From CAYUET01 sp964443875 (GTDB taxonomy: Bacteria > Auribacterota > JAFGBW01), in assembly GCA_964443875.1 (NCBI GenBank), contig CAYUET010000002.1, positions 1 to 64,000 on the forward strand: a stretch of DNA of 64,000 nucleotides. Direction: 5' to 3'. Positions 41,113 to 53,100 of the stretch are shown here, in pieces; the stretch's first letter is position 1, and every line of letters begins with the position of its first letter. The notes under the pieces were generated by a model that made no database searches, was not told the DNA's origin, and was given only the letters and a program-made list of their open reading frames with translations. The position numbers were made by a program, and so were the translations under genes.

Positions 41113-42963
41113 ATGATTACAGCCCAGAATTTATCTAAAAGTTATGGCCTTAGAACTCTGTTTGAAAAGATATCCTTTTCAATCAGTGATGGGGAGCGTG
41201 TGGGGCTTGTTGGAAGAAACGGGCAGGGGAAAACCACTCTCTTGAGAATCCTTATGGGGGAGGAAAACGCGGATGAAGGAATGGTTTCTATTCCGAAGAA
41301 TTACCGCATAGGGCATCTTACCCAGCATCTGCATTTTTCTGAAACCTCTATTTTAAGTGAAGCCTGTAAATCATTATCCCCTGAAAGACAGCATGAGGAA
41401 TGGACAGTGAAAAGAATCCTGGCCGGGCTTGGATTTTTCCAATCTGACTTTGACAGACCCCCTTCTGAATTCTCCGGAGGTTTTCAGGTTCGCTTAAATC
41501 TGGCTAAAGTACTGGTTTCTGATCCGGATATGCTTCTTCTGGATGAGCCGACCAATTTTCTGGATATTGTTTCCATCCGCTGGCTTATTGATTTTTTAAG
41601 GGCCTGGAAAGGGGAGCTCATTCTGGTCAGTCATGACAGGAATGTGATGGACAGCATTGTTACTCATGTTATGGGAATACACCGCCAGAAGATGAGGAAG
41701 ATGGAAGGTAATACGCATGATTATTACGGGCAAATCCAGAGAGAAGAGGAGGTTTTTGAGAACAAACGGCTGAACGATGAAAAAGAACGAAAACAGATGC
41801 AGACTTTTATTTCGAAATTCCGCGCCAAGGCAAGGCAGGCGAATCTTGTTCAATCCAGAATAAAATGCCTTGAAAAACGAACCCGTTATGAGAAACTGGA
41901 GAATATTGCCAATCTTTCCTTTTCTTTTAATGCCGCGCCTTTTGAAGCCAAATATCCTCTTGAAACAGATGATTTGTGTTTCAGCTATTCTCCTCAGACC
42001 CCTTTTTTAATCGATCATCTGAATCTCACCCTTGAAACCGGGGACAGGCTCTGCATTATTGGTAAAAATGGCCGTGGAAAAAGTACTCTCGTAAAATTGC
42101 TGTCCGGGCAATTACAGGGTTTGGAGGGAAAAATCAGGATGCATTCCCTGGTTCGGATTGCTTATTATGCTCAGGCCCATACCGCCGCGTTAAGTCCTGA
42201 AAATACTATTGAAGATGAAATTGCATTGGCAGGCATAGGTCGGGAAAGAAAATCCATAAGGGATGTGTGCGGGGCCATGATGTTTTCCGGGGACGAAGCC
42301 CTGAAAAAAATCAAAGTCCTTTCAGGAGGAGAAAAATGCCGTGTTCTTCTGGGCAAGCTTCTGATGCAGCCGGCCAACCTTTTAATCCTGGACGAGCCGA
42401 CGCATCACCTGGATATGGAATCCACAGAAGCCCTGATGGAGGCGATTAATGATTTTGACGGAACAGTCATCATGGTGACGCATAATGAATATCTTCTGGA
42501 CTCCGTCGCAACAAAGCTGGTTGTTTTTCAGGGGGACAGACAGCTGGTCTTTCCGGGGACTTATTCGGAGTTTCTGGATCAGGTCGGATGGGAGGAGGAA
42601 AGGCAGGAGGTTTCGGCCTCCTTTTCAGAAACAAATTCCCCTGCGGCTTTACCACGGGATCAGATCAAGCGTCTGAAAGCGGAGTTTGTACAGCGCAGAT
42701 CAAAGGTCTTAACGCCTTTGAAAAGAGACATTGAGCAGGCGGAAAAGGAAATTGAACGTCTGGAAAATGAACAGGCACAAGGCACTCAGGCGATGGTGGA
42801 GGCTTCGGAAAAACAGGACGCCCTCTCCATTGTTTCTCTTTCAAAGGCATTCAACTCCAATAAGCATTTTATAGAGGAATGGTACGTCCGATTGGAAGAG
42901 GCAACAGACAGGTATGAAATTGAAAGTCATAAATTTGAGCAGGAAGCAAAGCTTTACGAATAA
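41113..42963 (+). CDS. ABC-F family ATPase (Uup/YheS-like)
   Basis: The 616-residue product has two ABC domains and no membrane span. Walker A motifs are GRNGQGKTT (about 36-44) and GKNGRGKST (about 317-325), signatures FSGGFQVRLNLA and LSGGEKCRVLLG, and Walker B LLLDEPT and LILDEPT. Between the domains is the charged linker typical of ABC-F (about 195-265), and a C-terminal coiled coil follows (about 515-616). ABC-F proteins act on the ribosome, in rescue from stalling or antibiotic protection; the subgroup cannot be fixed here. It stands alone, divergent from the peptidase gene. Confidence 0.92.
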   Translation: MITAQNLSKSYGLRTLFEKISFSISDGERVGLVGRNGQGKTTLLRILMGEENADEGMVSIPKNYRIGHLTQHLHFSETSILSEACKSLSPERQHEEWTVKRILAGLGFFQSDFDRPPSEFSGGFQVRLNLAKVLVSDPDMLLLDEPTNFLDIVSIRWLIDFLRAWKGELILVSHDRNVMDSIVTHVMGIHRQKMRKMEGNTHDYYGQIQREEEVFENKRLNDEKERKQMQTFISKFRAKARQANLVQSRIKCLEKRTRYEKLENIANLSFSFNAAPFEAKYPLETDDLCFSYSPQTPFLIDHLNLTLETGDRLCIIGKNGRGKSTLVKLLSGQLQGLEGKIRMHSLVRIAYYAQAHTAALSPENTIEDEIALAGIGRERKSIRDVCGAMMFSGDEALKKIKVLSGGEKCRVLLGKLLMQPANLLILDEPTHHLDMESTEALMEAINDFDGTVIMVTHNEYLLDSVATKLVVFQGDRQLVFPGTYSEFLDQVGWEEERQEVSASFSETNSPAALPRDQIKRLKAEFVQRRSKVLTPLKRDIEQAEKEIERLENEQAQGTQAMVEASEKQDALSIVSLSKAFNSNKHFIEEWYVRLEEATDRYEIESHKFEQEAKLYE

Positions 42964-43012
42964 ATAAAAGAGTGATATCCTTTCTCTTTAAAAAATCAAG
43001 AAAGAATTAATT

Positions 43013-43987
43013 ATGAAAATGCTGATTACGGGCGGAGCCGGGTTTATCGGGTCACATCTTGCCGAGGAACTCCTCAATAGAGGACATGAAGTTTATGTAA
43101 TAGATGATCTTTCGACAGGGAGTATTCACAATATCTCTCATCTGAAATTCAATAATAAATTTCACTATATTATTGATACAATTTTCAAGGATTCCCTTTT
43201 GGCGGAACTTGTTGATGAATGTGATATTATTTTTCATCTGGCGGCCATGGTCGGAGTGAATCTGATCGTTCGCAGCCCGGTACAGACTCTGGATATGAAT
43301 ATCAGCGGAACAAACCAGATCTTAAAAGCGGCCAATAAAAAGCATAAGTTAGTGATCCTGGCCTCTACTTCGGAAATTTATGGTAAAAGTGATAAGGTAC
43401 CTTTCAGAGAAGACAGTGATATTGTTTTGGGTCCTACTACAAAAGGCCGCTGGAGTTACGCCTGTTCAAAGGCAGTAGATGAATTTCTGGCTCTGGCTTA
43501 CCATAAGGAAATGGGGCTGCCAGTGATTATTGTTCGTTTTTTTAACACAGTTGGCCCAAGGCAGACAGGACGTTACGGAATGGTTGTTCCCCGGTTTATC
43601 CGACAGGCTTTAAAAGGTGAGCCTTTAACTGTATATGGAACAGGAAAACAAAGCCGCTGTTTTACCTATGTGGGGGATGTTGTCAAGGCGGTCTGTGATC
43701 TGGCAAAAACGCAGAAGGCTGTGGGGCAGATTTTTAATATTGGAAACAATGAGGAATTGACCATTTTACAGCTGGCCAAAAAGGTAATAAAAATTACAAA
43801 AAGCCGGTCTGAGATACAATTCCTTTCTTATGATAAAGCTTATGAGGATGGTTTTGAGGATATGCATAGACGGGTTCCGGATATTTCTAAGGCCTATGCG
43901 TATATTAAGTATAAACCACAAGTATCGCTTGAGGAAACACTTGCATTTATTGTAGAGTACTTTAAATCAAGGGATGGGTTCGAATAA
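43013..43987 (+). CDS. NAD-dependent nucleotide-sugar epimerase/dehydratase
   Basis: A 324-residue short-chain dehydrogenase of the extended type. It has the Rossmann GGAGFIGSH (residues 7-15), DDLSTGS, the DMNISGTNQILKAA helix and the catalytic Y149-x3-K153 (YACSK), with STSEIYG preceding it. The sequence is nearest UDP-glucuronate decarboxylase/UDP-glucose 4-epimerase-type enzymes (RQTGRYGMVVPRFIRQAL, GTGKQSRCFTYVGDV). Exact substrate is not determinable. It lies 179 bases upstream of the giant surface gene but seems to be a separate unit. Confidence 0.88.
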   Translation: MKMLITGGAGFIGSHLAEELLNRGHEVYVIDDLSTGSIHNISHLKFNNKFHYIIDTIFKDSLLAELVDECDIIFHLAAMVGVNLIVRSPVQTLDMNISGTNQILKAANKKHKLVILASTSEIYGKSDKVPFREDSDIVLGPTTKGRWSYACSKAVDEFLALAYHKEMGLPVIIVRFFNTVGPRQTGRYGMVVPRFIRQALKGEPLTVYGTGKQSRCFTYVGDVVKAVCDLAKTQKAVGQIFNIGNNEELTILQLAKKVIKITKSRSEIQFLSYDKAYEDGFEDMHRRVPDISKAYAYIKYKPQVSLEETLAFIVEYFKSRDGFE

Positions 43988-44028
43988 TTCAATCTTTCTT
44001 AGTCGTAGATTATTTCTTTGTAATAAGT

Positions 44029-44034
44029 TATAAT
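44029..44034 (+). promoter_or_regulatory. Possible -10 element upstream of the giant-protein gene
   Basis: TATAAT at 44029-44034 is a perfect -10 hexamer in the 178-base AT-rich gap before the LamG giant. The -35 position 17 bases upstream (TAGATT, 44006-44011) is weak. TACAAT at 44110-44115 is a second candidate. AAGAG near 44152 may be the ribosome site of the gene at 44166. Confidence 0.3.
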
Positions 44035-44165
44035 AACGTTTAAGAAATAAAGTGGGTTTTATCAAAAAGAATCTGGATTTTTTCTTAATCAACTGATACA
44101 CTAATTCGTTACAATATATGCAATTTTACATTCTTAACTTAATAGGGTTTTAAGAGTTAGCATTT

Positions 44166-47100
44166 ATGAAATTTTTAAACTATAAATTTTTATTACTTGC
44201 CCTGCTGCCTTTAATTTTTATTACAAATTGGGCCGGTTTCACTCAGATCACCAAAGAGTTTCAGCGCAATCTTCTGGTTTATTTTGATTTTAATCAAACT
44301 CAGGGATCAATTCTTGAAGATCACTCAGATAAGGGAAATAATGGCGATATTTCAAATGCCTCCCAGTTTTGGAATGATGGGGGCGTTCAAAAAGGCTGCG
44401 CCTCTTTCAATGAGGGAGTTAAGGTTATTCTGAATTCCAATCGGAGGCTTTCCAAAGGCGATGAATTGACACTCATGATGTGGGTAAAGCCGGAACATCT
44501 CAAGGGAAAGGTAAAGTTTCTATCAACACGTTCCTATGAGGCTGAATTTAATTATTATATGCTGGGGATGGATAATGGAATGCCCTATGCCGCCCTTGGT
44601 GATGGCACAAATTTTGCCGCAACTCCTAAAAATAAAGTCTTAATTCCAGGCCAGTGGAATCATTTGGCCATGACTGTATCCGGAAACCAGAAGTTGAAAT
44701 TATATGTCGATGGGGTACTGACAGAGACTGTTCCCACGGATTCTCCCGGGTTCAATACCTTGAATTCAAATATCTCATTGGGATCAGATTTTCAGGGTTC
44801 TGAGGCCTTTTATATTGGTCAGATAGACGAATTTATTATTTTAAATAAAGCGTTAGATCATATCGCCATAAAAAACGAAGTAAAGCGGTTTGATGCTTTG
44901 AAATTCAGAATGGTTACTCCTGAAATGATTATGAAGGACCCTGTCTCCTTTCTTTCTCTGGATCTGCCAATGAATGAAGGGCGCGGAAAGACTGTTAAAA
45001 ATAAAAGAAATGCGTCTTATTCAGGTCTTTTATCCTCAGATATGGAGTCTCAATGGCAGGAAGAATTCATCAACTATAGTCTTTTCTTTAAAAAGAAGCA
45101 AGACCGGGTGATTGTTGAATCTCATTCGGCTGTGGAGTCACAGAATTCATTTTCTGTTTTGTGCTGGATAAAGCCTCAGCGTTCAGAAGATGAAATGGTA
45201 ATCATTTCCAAGTTATTAAAAAGTCAAAAAATTAAAGGGTTTTCACTGCGTGTAAAAAAAGGCGCCTTGATCGGAGAGATTGCCAATGATTTAAAAAACA
45301 GTGTAATCACTAAAAAAGATATTATCATAGCGGATACCTGGCAGCAGGCAGGTCTAATACTGGACAGGGCAGGGAAAAAATTAAAATTGGTGTATAATGG
45401 GGCAGTGGTTGAAAGCAAGGATGTGGATTTCAGTCCTTTGACAGGAAATGCCCCTTTTATTATTGGAGGCGGGGAAGGTTTTCCAGCCGGTTACCGGGGT
45501 TATATTTCTTCTCTTGTTTTTTATCAGATTTCTGTTCCTGATGCGCTGTGTAAAAAGGATTTCGGCAATGTTCGCGCTGAGCTTCAGAAGGCGGAGAAGG
45601 AGAGAAAGGAAAAAGCCGTTGTCCGGGAGGAGCTTAAGAAAAATTTTTCAGAATTAAATATTCTCAATGAGCTCCTTGAAGAAAAAGATACGGTTGAAGA
45701 TGTGCTGGGCAGTGAAATAAAGACTCTTGAGCGTTTAAAAAAACTGATTCTTGTAAAAGTTGAAAAAGCCCAAAAACGTAAACAGAGTGAATTGCGGAAA
45801 TTCGGAGAATTGACAGAGAAAATCAAAAAATCTCAGACCCAGTTAAATGATTATCTGAAACGGCTGGGGCAGGCTCCTTTTTCGGTCCGGATGCCTGAAC
45901 TTAATCCTGCTTCCGCGGATATTAAAGATATTCTGAAGAGTATCAGAGAGTTGAAAAGAAGCGAAGTGGAGATAGGGCTTTTAATCAAACAGAAAGCACA
46001 GGAATTGGAATTAAAGGAATCCCTGCAGGCAAAAAAGAAAGCCAGGCAAAAGGAAAGGGGAGAATCTTTAGTGAAAAAGATTAATTTGCTGCATCCGGTT
46101 CTGGGCTTACCTTCTTTTTCTGTTGATGTTAAAAAAATGGAGTCTGATACGGACCAATACCTTCAGGAATTAGAGAAGATACTGACAGATGCGGAAAGAA
46201 AAACCAGCGATAAAAAAGCATCCATCATGGATCAGGTTCAAAAAGAGAGAGAATCTTTAATACTTTTATATTCCAGGATGAAAGAGCTGGGCCTGGCGCT
46301 CAAGGAAAAAGTGCCTGAGGAAGTGGATTTGAAATCTTCAATACTGAGGAACAATGTATTTCAGCTTACTCAAATGCTGGATAATCTCAAGAAAAAGAAT
46401 GAGGAATGGAAAGAATGGACTAAGCGCATGGAGGCTGGCGAGGCTCAAAAAATAATTCTGATAAGAAAATCAGTATCAGAAGAATTAAAAGCCGTTCAGA
46501 AATTAAAATTAGAAGTAGAGAGCCTTTGTTCAAAGCTTGGGCAGCCGCAGTTTCCGGACAATCCATTATTGAAAAAAGACATCAATTCAATAAGAAAACT
46601 TAATGAAATTACAGAATATGAAGTGTTGTTAGCTGAATATAAAAAGCAGCAGGAAGAATTTCAGTCTCGTTTGCTGAAAATAAATGAAGAACACACGAAA
46701 AAACTCTTATCCAATGAAACAGAACAGCTGAAAAATGAATTTAAAAAATTGAAAAATAAGCTTTTGCTGGTTAATTCCGAGCTAAATATCAAAGAAAAAT
46801 ATGAGTTGATTCCAGTTCCCGAAACGGGGGACAAGGCTTCTGAAATGCAATCGGAAGATTATCCTTTTGATCAGGTTCTTTTAAAAAATGTAAAAAGTAC
46901 TTCAGGTAAAACGACTTTGATTTTTAATAATTTTCTTGAAAATTCGTATGTGGCTGGAAAATTCAAAAAAGCACTTGCTTTCAATGGTATGGATACTTAT
47001 GTCCAGATGGATTTAAATGGTTTTTTGGGAAAGGATTATTCTTTTTCAGTGTCTTTATGGTTTTTTATCAACCGGATCTGGTCTGAACGGGCTCTTCTGG

Positions 47101-50100
47101 ATCTGTCTTCAGAATCAGAGGGAAGAATTCAAATAGTGATCCGGGATTCCGACCTTTTCGTTCTGGCAGGGAAGAAACGGGACGATTTGAAAAAAATAAA
47201 TAATCCTTTTAAAGCCTCTGCCAAAGAGTGGCACCATATGGCAATTACCTATGACCAGTCGAAAAGAAGGTTATCTTTTTATCTGAATGGCAAGGCTTCA
47301 GGCGGGCTTGAAAATTTTAGTTTTTCTCTGAAATCCCGGGGTTTAATCCTGGGCTGTATTGAGGGAATAAAATCCTTCTTCTCAGGAAGTCTCGATGAAT
47401 TCCGGATTTTTTCCAGAGCCTTAAATGAAAGTGAAATAAAAGTTTTTTTGAAATCTCCTGAAGAGGGTCTGACAGCTTCAGCGCAGATTCAGGATCCCGG
47501 TAAGTTATCGGCTTATTTATCAGCGCTTAAAAAACAGGTGGCGCAAATGAATAAAGCACTTTCTGAACGCGAGGTTTTACTGGAAAATAAAAGGAAGAAA
47601 GAGGAAGAAGCCAGAAAGAACACATTAGTCAGAATTGATAAGATTCTTGCGGAACTGAATGAATGTCTGCGTTATCTGGGTTTCCCGGAATACCCTTTGC
47701 AAAAGCCTAAGAAAGGTCAGGAGGATGTTTTACTCCAAAAATTTGAAGCAGAGCTGGGTGAAAGGAAGATTCAGGTTAATCAGGCCAGAGAGGAACAACT
47801 CAAAAAAACGGAACAGAATAAAAAAATATGGGAGGCATTAAAAGAAGAAACAGATTTATTTATGAGGCGATTAAAAAAGCCTGTTCCAAATCTTACTTTT
47901 ACTCCTGAAAAGGCTCTGCAGGACATCGATTCTTTTAACAAGCAGATTGAATATTTAAAAAAGGAATACCATACACTCAGCGAGACAGAACGTAAAAAAT
48001 TTGAACTTCAGTATGCAAAAGCCAAGGAAGATAATGTATCCGAGGTCAATACGCTGACATCCCGGGTTCATGAAATGCAAAAGGAAATTCAGCAATTATC
48101 CGCGAACTTGAATCAGCCTTATAAACCCCTGGATCCTTTTCCGTGGCTTGAGCCCTTATATCAGAATCTATGGGCTTATTATTCTTTTAACCGGAACGGA
48201 TCTTATCTTTTTCCTGATAATTTTAAAGGAGAAATATTGGAGTTTAATAGTTTATCAGGTCCAGTATTCAAAGAGGGTCGTTTTGGTCAGGGAATTTTCT
48301 TTGACGGGATCCGGGATTTTGCCTTTGTTTCTTTAAAAGGAATTGAGGAAAGTCAAAAAACAGTTGTTTTCTGGTTTAAACCGGAAGTCAATTTTCAAAA
48401 AGCTGTTTTGGCCGGACTGTTCGATAACCAGAGGAAGGATTCTTCTGTTTCTTTATATATTGATAAATCGGGCCTTTGTTTTGAGTTCATCGTTTCCGGG
48501 AATAAGGTGACTTTTGACACGGGTGTTTCAGTCAATATCGGTGAATGGCAGCATATTGCCTTCAGCTTAAATGGTAAAAAGAAAGTGGTTACCCTTTATT
48601 ATAATGGAAAGAAATCTTTTACAAAATTGGTTTCCGATTTGCCCGCGGTGCATTCTTCCCTGTTTTTAGGAACACTGAATGAAAAAAATTATTTTAAGGG
48701 CATGATGGATGATCTTAAAATTTTTAATAAGGGGGGACAGGATGAACTCCTTGCCTCGGGGATCAAAGATTTGACCTATGCGAATATGGAAAGCCGTAAG
48801 AATTACCTTCAGGATCTGATCCAGAAACAGAATATGCTTCTGGATCAGAAACGAGCGGAGAAGACAGTTCTGGAAAAACAGCAAAAATTGAAGGAAGAGG
48901 AGCAAAAAGGCATTTTTCTGGAGAATTTGAGAAAATTGAATGAATTCCATCGCCTGCTTAAAGAACCGGAAGAAACCGGAAATGATTTTGAAAAAATAAC
49001 GGGTGATAAAAATTCGATTCTTCAGACGAGATTAAAGCGAATTGAAGAACGTTATGCCCAGTATTTGAAAGAAGAAGAAAATAAAAGGCTGGAGATTTTA
49101 AAAACCATTGATTCTGAACGCAAAAGACTCACGGGTTTGTATCAGAATTTGAATCAGACCGGAGAGTTATATCTTAATGTTCAGAAAGGTAAAGAAAATG
49201 AAGTGCTGAAGGTCATGCGGGCTAAAATTGCAGAGAAAGAACTGGAATATGGCAATAAGCTCAAAGACCTGGAACAGCGGAGAACCTATCTGAATAATGA
49301 GTTAAAAACAATATATTCTGAAATACAGGCTTTAGCTTCCAAAATGAATACCCCGCCTCCAGCTGTTCCGGAGCTTGTAAAGGGCCAGGAAGAAAGAATA
49401 ATGGCAGATCAAAGAAATGTTCTTAATGCCTGGCGTGAAAAATTTTCTCAATGGGAGGAAATGAAAAGAAAAGAGTTTGCGGATTTATCCGGCCGGATTG
49501 AAAAACTATGGGAAAAAATCGAGACAATGCTAGGTGAGTTGAATCAGCACCTCGCTAAACCCGCTTATCAGGCTGAAAATGCATCAAAAGTATTGAATGA
49601 ACTTGAATCTCTTTTTCAGAAAAAGCAGAAGGAACTGACCTCTTACAGGGAAAAGGCGAAAATGAGATATGACGAGAATAAAAAACAGCTTGAGGCTCTG
49701 TTGTCGGAACTGAAAAATGTAACGGATGGACTTAAAGAACCTTTGAATTTTATTCCGGATTATCAGGAAAAAAATATTCAGATCAGTGTGGATCAATGCA
49801 GCCAGTTGCTTGCCAGGAAAAAAGAAGAACTTGCTATGTTTCTTGAATCACAGCATCAGCAAATGAGAAAAGAGGTCCGGGAATTAACTTATCAGATTTC
49901 TTCTGCTGTCGCTGATCTTAATGAATTCAATAAATCCCTGAAAATTAAGAAAGAATACACAGTGCCCATGATTTTGGATAATTCTCCTGCCTCTCCTTTT
50001 GCTTTTTTTCCTTTTAATAAAGCTTTTAAGAATTCAACCTGGGACAGCTCATTACAGATCTGCATGCGTTTATCTGACATTGAAATTATCCCTGTAACTG

Positions 50101-53100
50101 AAAAAGATTTCAGTTCGGCTTTAACTTTTAACGGAATGTCCTCTTATGCCGGTCTTTTATTTCCAAAAAACCGTATCTCACAGAATCCTCTCACGATCAT
50201 GTTTCATATGAAAATTAATCATTTTTCAGATAAAAGCCTCATTCTTTCTTTGAAAGGAGAATCTGAAACATCCTTTGAACTTCGTCAGGAAAAAAACAAA
50301 ATCAAGATATGTCAGACTGAGAAAATGGCCGAATTGGTGTTCGCTGAAGAGGTGCTGTCCCAAGCTCATAAATGGTTTCAAATGATTCTCATGACGGACT
50401 GGGTTAATGGAAAAGTAAACCTGTTTCTGGATGGACGTCCGTTTTTATCCTTGAATTTATTTAAGCCGATGAAATTCAGGGGGGAAATGCACTTGGGTTC
50501 AGCCGATACAAAAAAAGCGTTTTTTTCAGGTAGTATTGCTGAATTGAGAATGTATGATTTTTTATTTAAACCCGATGATTTTTCCGTTTATATGAAATCC
50601 TGGGAACCCGTTTATAATGAAGATGCTAAACAGTTGCTGATGCAGTATTTTTCGGTCCTGTCTGGTGAATTGAAGGATAAAGAAATTCAAGTGGAGAAAA
50701 ATAAGCAGGCTGAAATCATGAAGCGACAGTCTGTTCTGAAAGAAATCGACAATCTTAAATCCCAGCTTGCCTTATATACCCGGCAGACAAAGATACATTA
50801 TTCAGTTGTTATTGGTGAAGAGGAGTCCGCCCTTATAAAGTTAAGAGAAAAAGTAAATCAGGCAAAAATTGTGTATGACCGGAAAAGAGCTGCCGAAGAA
50901 GAAGCTTTGAAAAAATTAAAGGATGATATTTCAAAGGTTAAAAACAGTCTGGGCATTTTATCCGCACAGACGGGGAAGTCACTGGCTTTGCCGGAAATGA
51001 AGGCGGGAAATGAGCGACAGTATCTGAAGGAATTGAATCTTCAGCAAAGCGCATTAACCAATGCAAAGCTTGAAATGGAATTTCAGATCAAACAATTAAG
51101 AGAAAAATTAAAACAGAATTATCTGCAGATGGGGGATCCTGCCTTGAGAGTCAGGGAAATCGGACAACAGGAGACAATGGAACATTATATTCAATCCATG
51201 AAATCAGAAATTGATAAAACTTCAAACAGAATAAAAAAGAAAAAACAGACAGAAATGATCTTAACCTGGGAGAATAAATATAAGATTTTATCCGGGATTT
51301 TAAAAGAACAGGAAAAAGAGATTCCTGTTTTGACTGTTCCTCAGATGGAAAAGGTTGAGGCGGCCTTATCTGAAATGGACGAGAAAATACGCGAAGCCCG
51401 TGAAACATTGAAGGCTTATGAAAACAAAAAAGAGCTTGAAAACAGGAATCTTCGGAATGAATTTGATGCGGTCTGGGGGCAGCTGAATTCCATCCTTAAG
51501 GAGTTGAATCAGGAGAATACGGTCAATATTGCTTTTGACAATAATCAGCCTAAAGAATCACTGGCCGCCTTGAAAAGTATTGCTGAACAAAAGAAACTGG
51601 CTTTACAGGAACAGAGAAAAACAGAAGAAGAAAGACTCAAGGCCCTGAAAGAAACAGCAGAAGGATTGCCGCTGCTTATTGATGAAGAAAAAAAACGTAT
51701 CCGTCAATATGTCAAAGATTTAAACCTTTCCAGTTATAAAATGCCTACGGTACTATCTTCAGAGAAAAAAATTAAAGGGCTGGGGCAATATTTTAAGTTT
51801 GATCAGTTGAAGGAGGGTAAGCTTAACGATGAAACAGGTAACAGCAGTAATTCTTTCATTCCCAATTATTCAGATGAGTGCAAAGTTGTTGGGAAATATG
51901 GCTTTGCTTCACAGCTGAACGGGCTGGATCAATTTATTCATTTATCCCTTTCGGAAGAAATTCTCAAGAGTTCTTCATTGACAATCTGTTTTTGGGTAAA
52001 TGCGCTCAGAACCTATGGGAAAAGAGATTTATTCACTTCCTATAATGAAATCAATAAAAAGGGATGTATACTCTTTATAGAAGACGGATTTTTAAAATTT
52101 CAGGCAAAAGTCGGACAGGAAACCATTGAAATCAAAAATCCTTCGGAATTTTTGAAAAAAACATGGATTCATATTGCCCTTCGCTGCGAAGAGAAAGGAC
52201 TTTTTGAATTATTCATGAATGGAGAAAAAGTCGGAGCGATTAATCTGAAACAACCATTCAGACAATTTGTTTCCGGCAATATTATCTTAGGAAGTGATTT
52301 TAATCAATCTCTGGATTTATTTGCCGGCATTTATGATGAGCTGAAAATTTATACAGTGGCATTGGAGCAGACTCAGATCAAAAAAACAATGCAGGAGGAG
52401 GTTCTGACCTCAGAAGTGGATGATGTCGAGCTTTTGAAAGAGGAATATGCGGTCTTGCAGGAGGAATCCGGAAAATTGAATGAACAGCTTGCAGGTTTGA
52501 TGCAGCGTATGGAGGATGAACGACTTAAAAAGATAGATCAGATTCAGCAGCTGAAGGATGAAATTTTAGATTTAAATAAAAAAATGGGATATGGAAGTTT
52601 CAGTTATTCTTTTCAAAGCGGAAAGGAATCCACGGCCTTGATGGAACTGACCAAACTCCGGGAGGAAAAATTAAAAGAATATCAGGAATATGAAAAACAA
52701 CAAGGACTCCGGTTAACGAAAATGAAGGATGAAGCCTTAAATCTTGAGAAGCAGATCCAGGAATTCCAGATTAAAATGGGGGTGGAACATTTATTCAGAA
52801 TGGACTTAAAGGCAGGTGCTGAGGAAGAAATTCTGGATAAAGGCAGAACTTTTTTAAAACAGGTAAAATCGGATTATGAGCTATATCTGAAAAATCAGAC
52901 AGAAGCGGATCGACTGGAAAAACGTAAATTTATTAATGATTTGCTTGCTGAAATCAATAGTAAATTGCAAAAATTAAATGAGCCTGTCATGGAATTGCCT
53001 CTGATTCAGGATGGAGAGGAGCCGGAGGTGCTTTCCCAGTTGAAGCAGAAGGAAAATGAGGTTAACGTTCTGATACGGAAGATGCATGACAAAGAGAAAC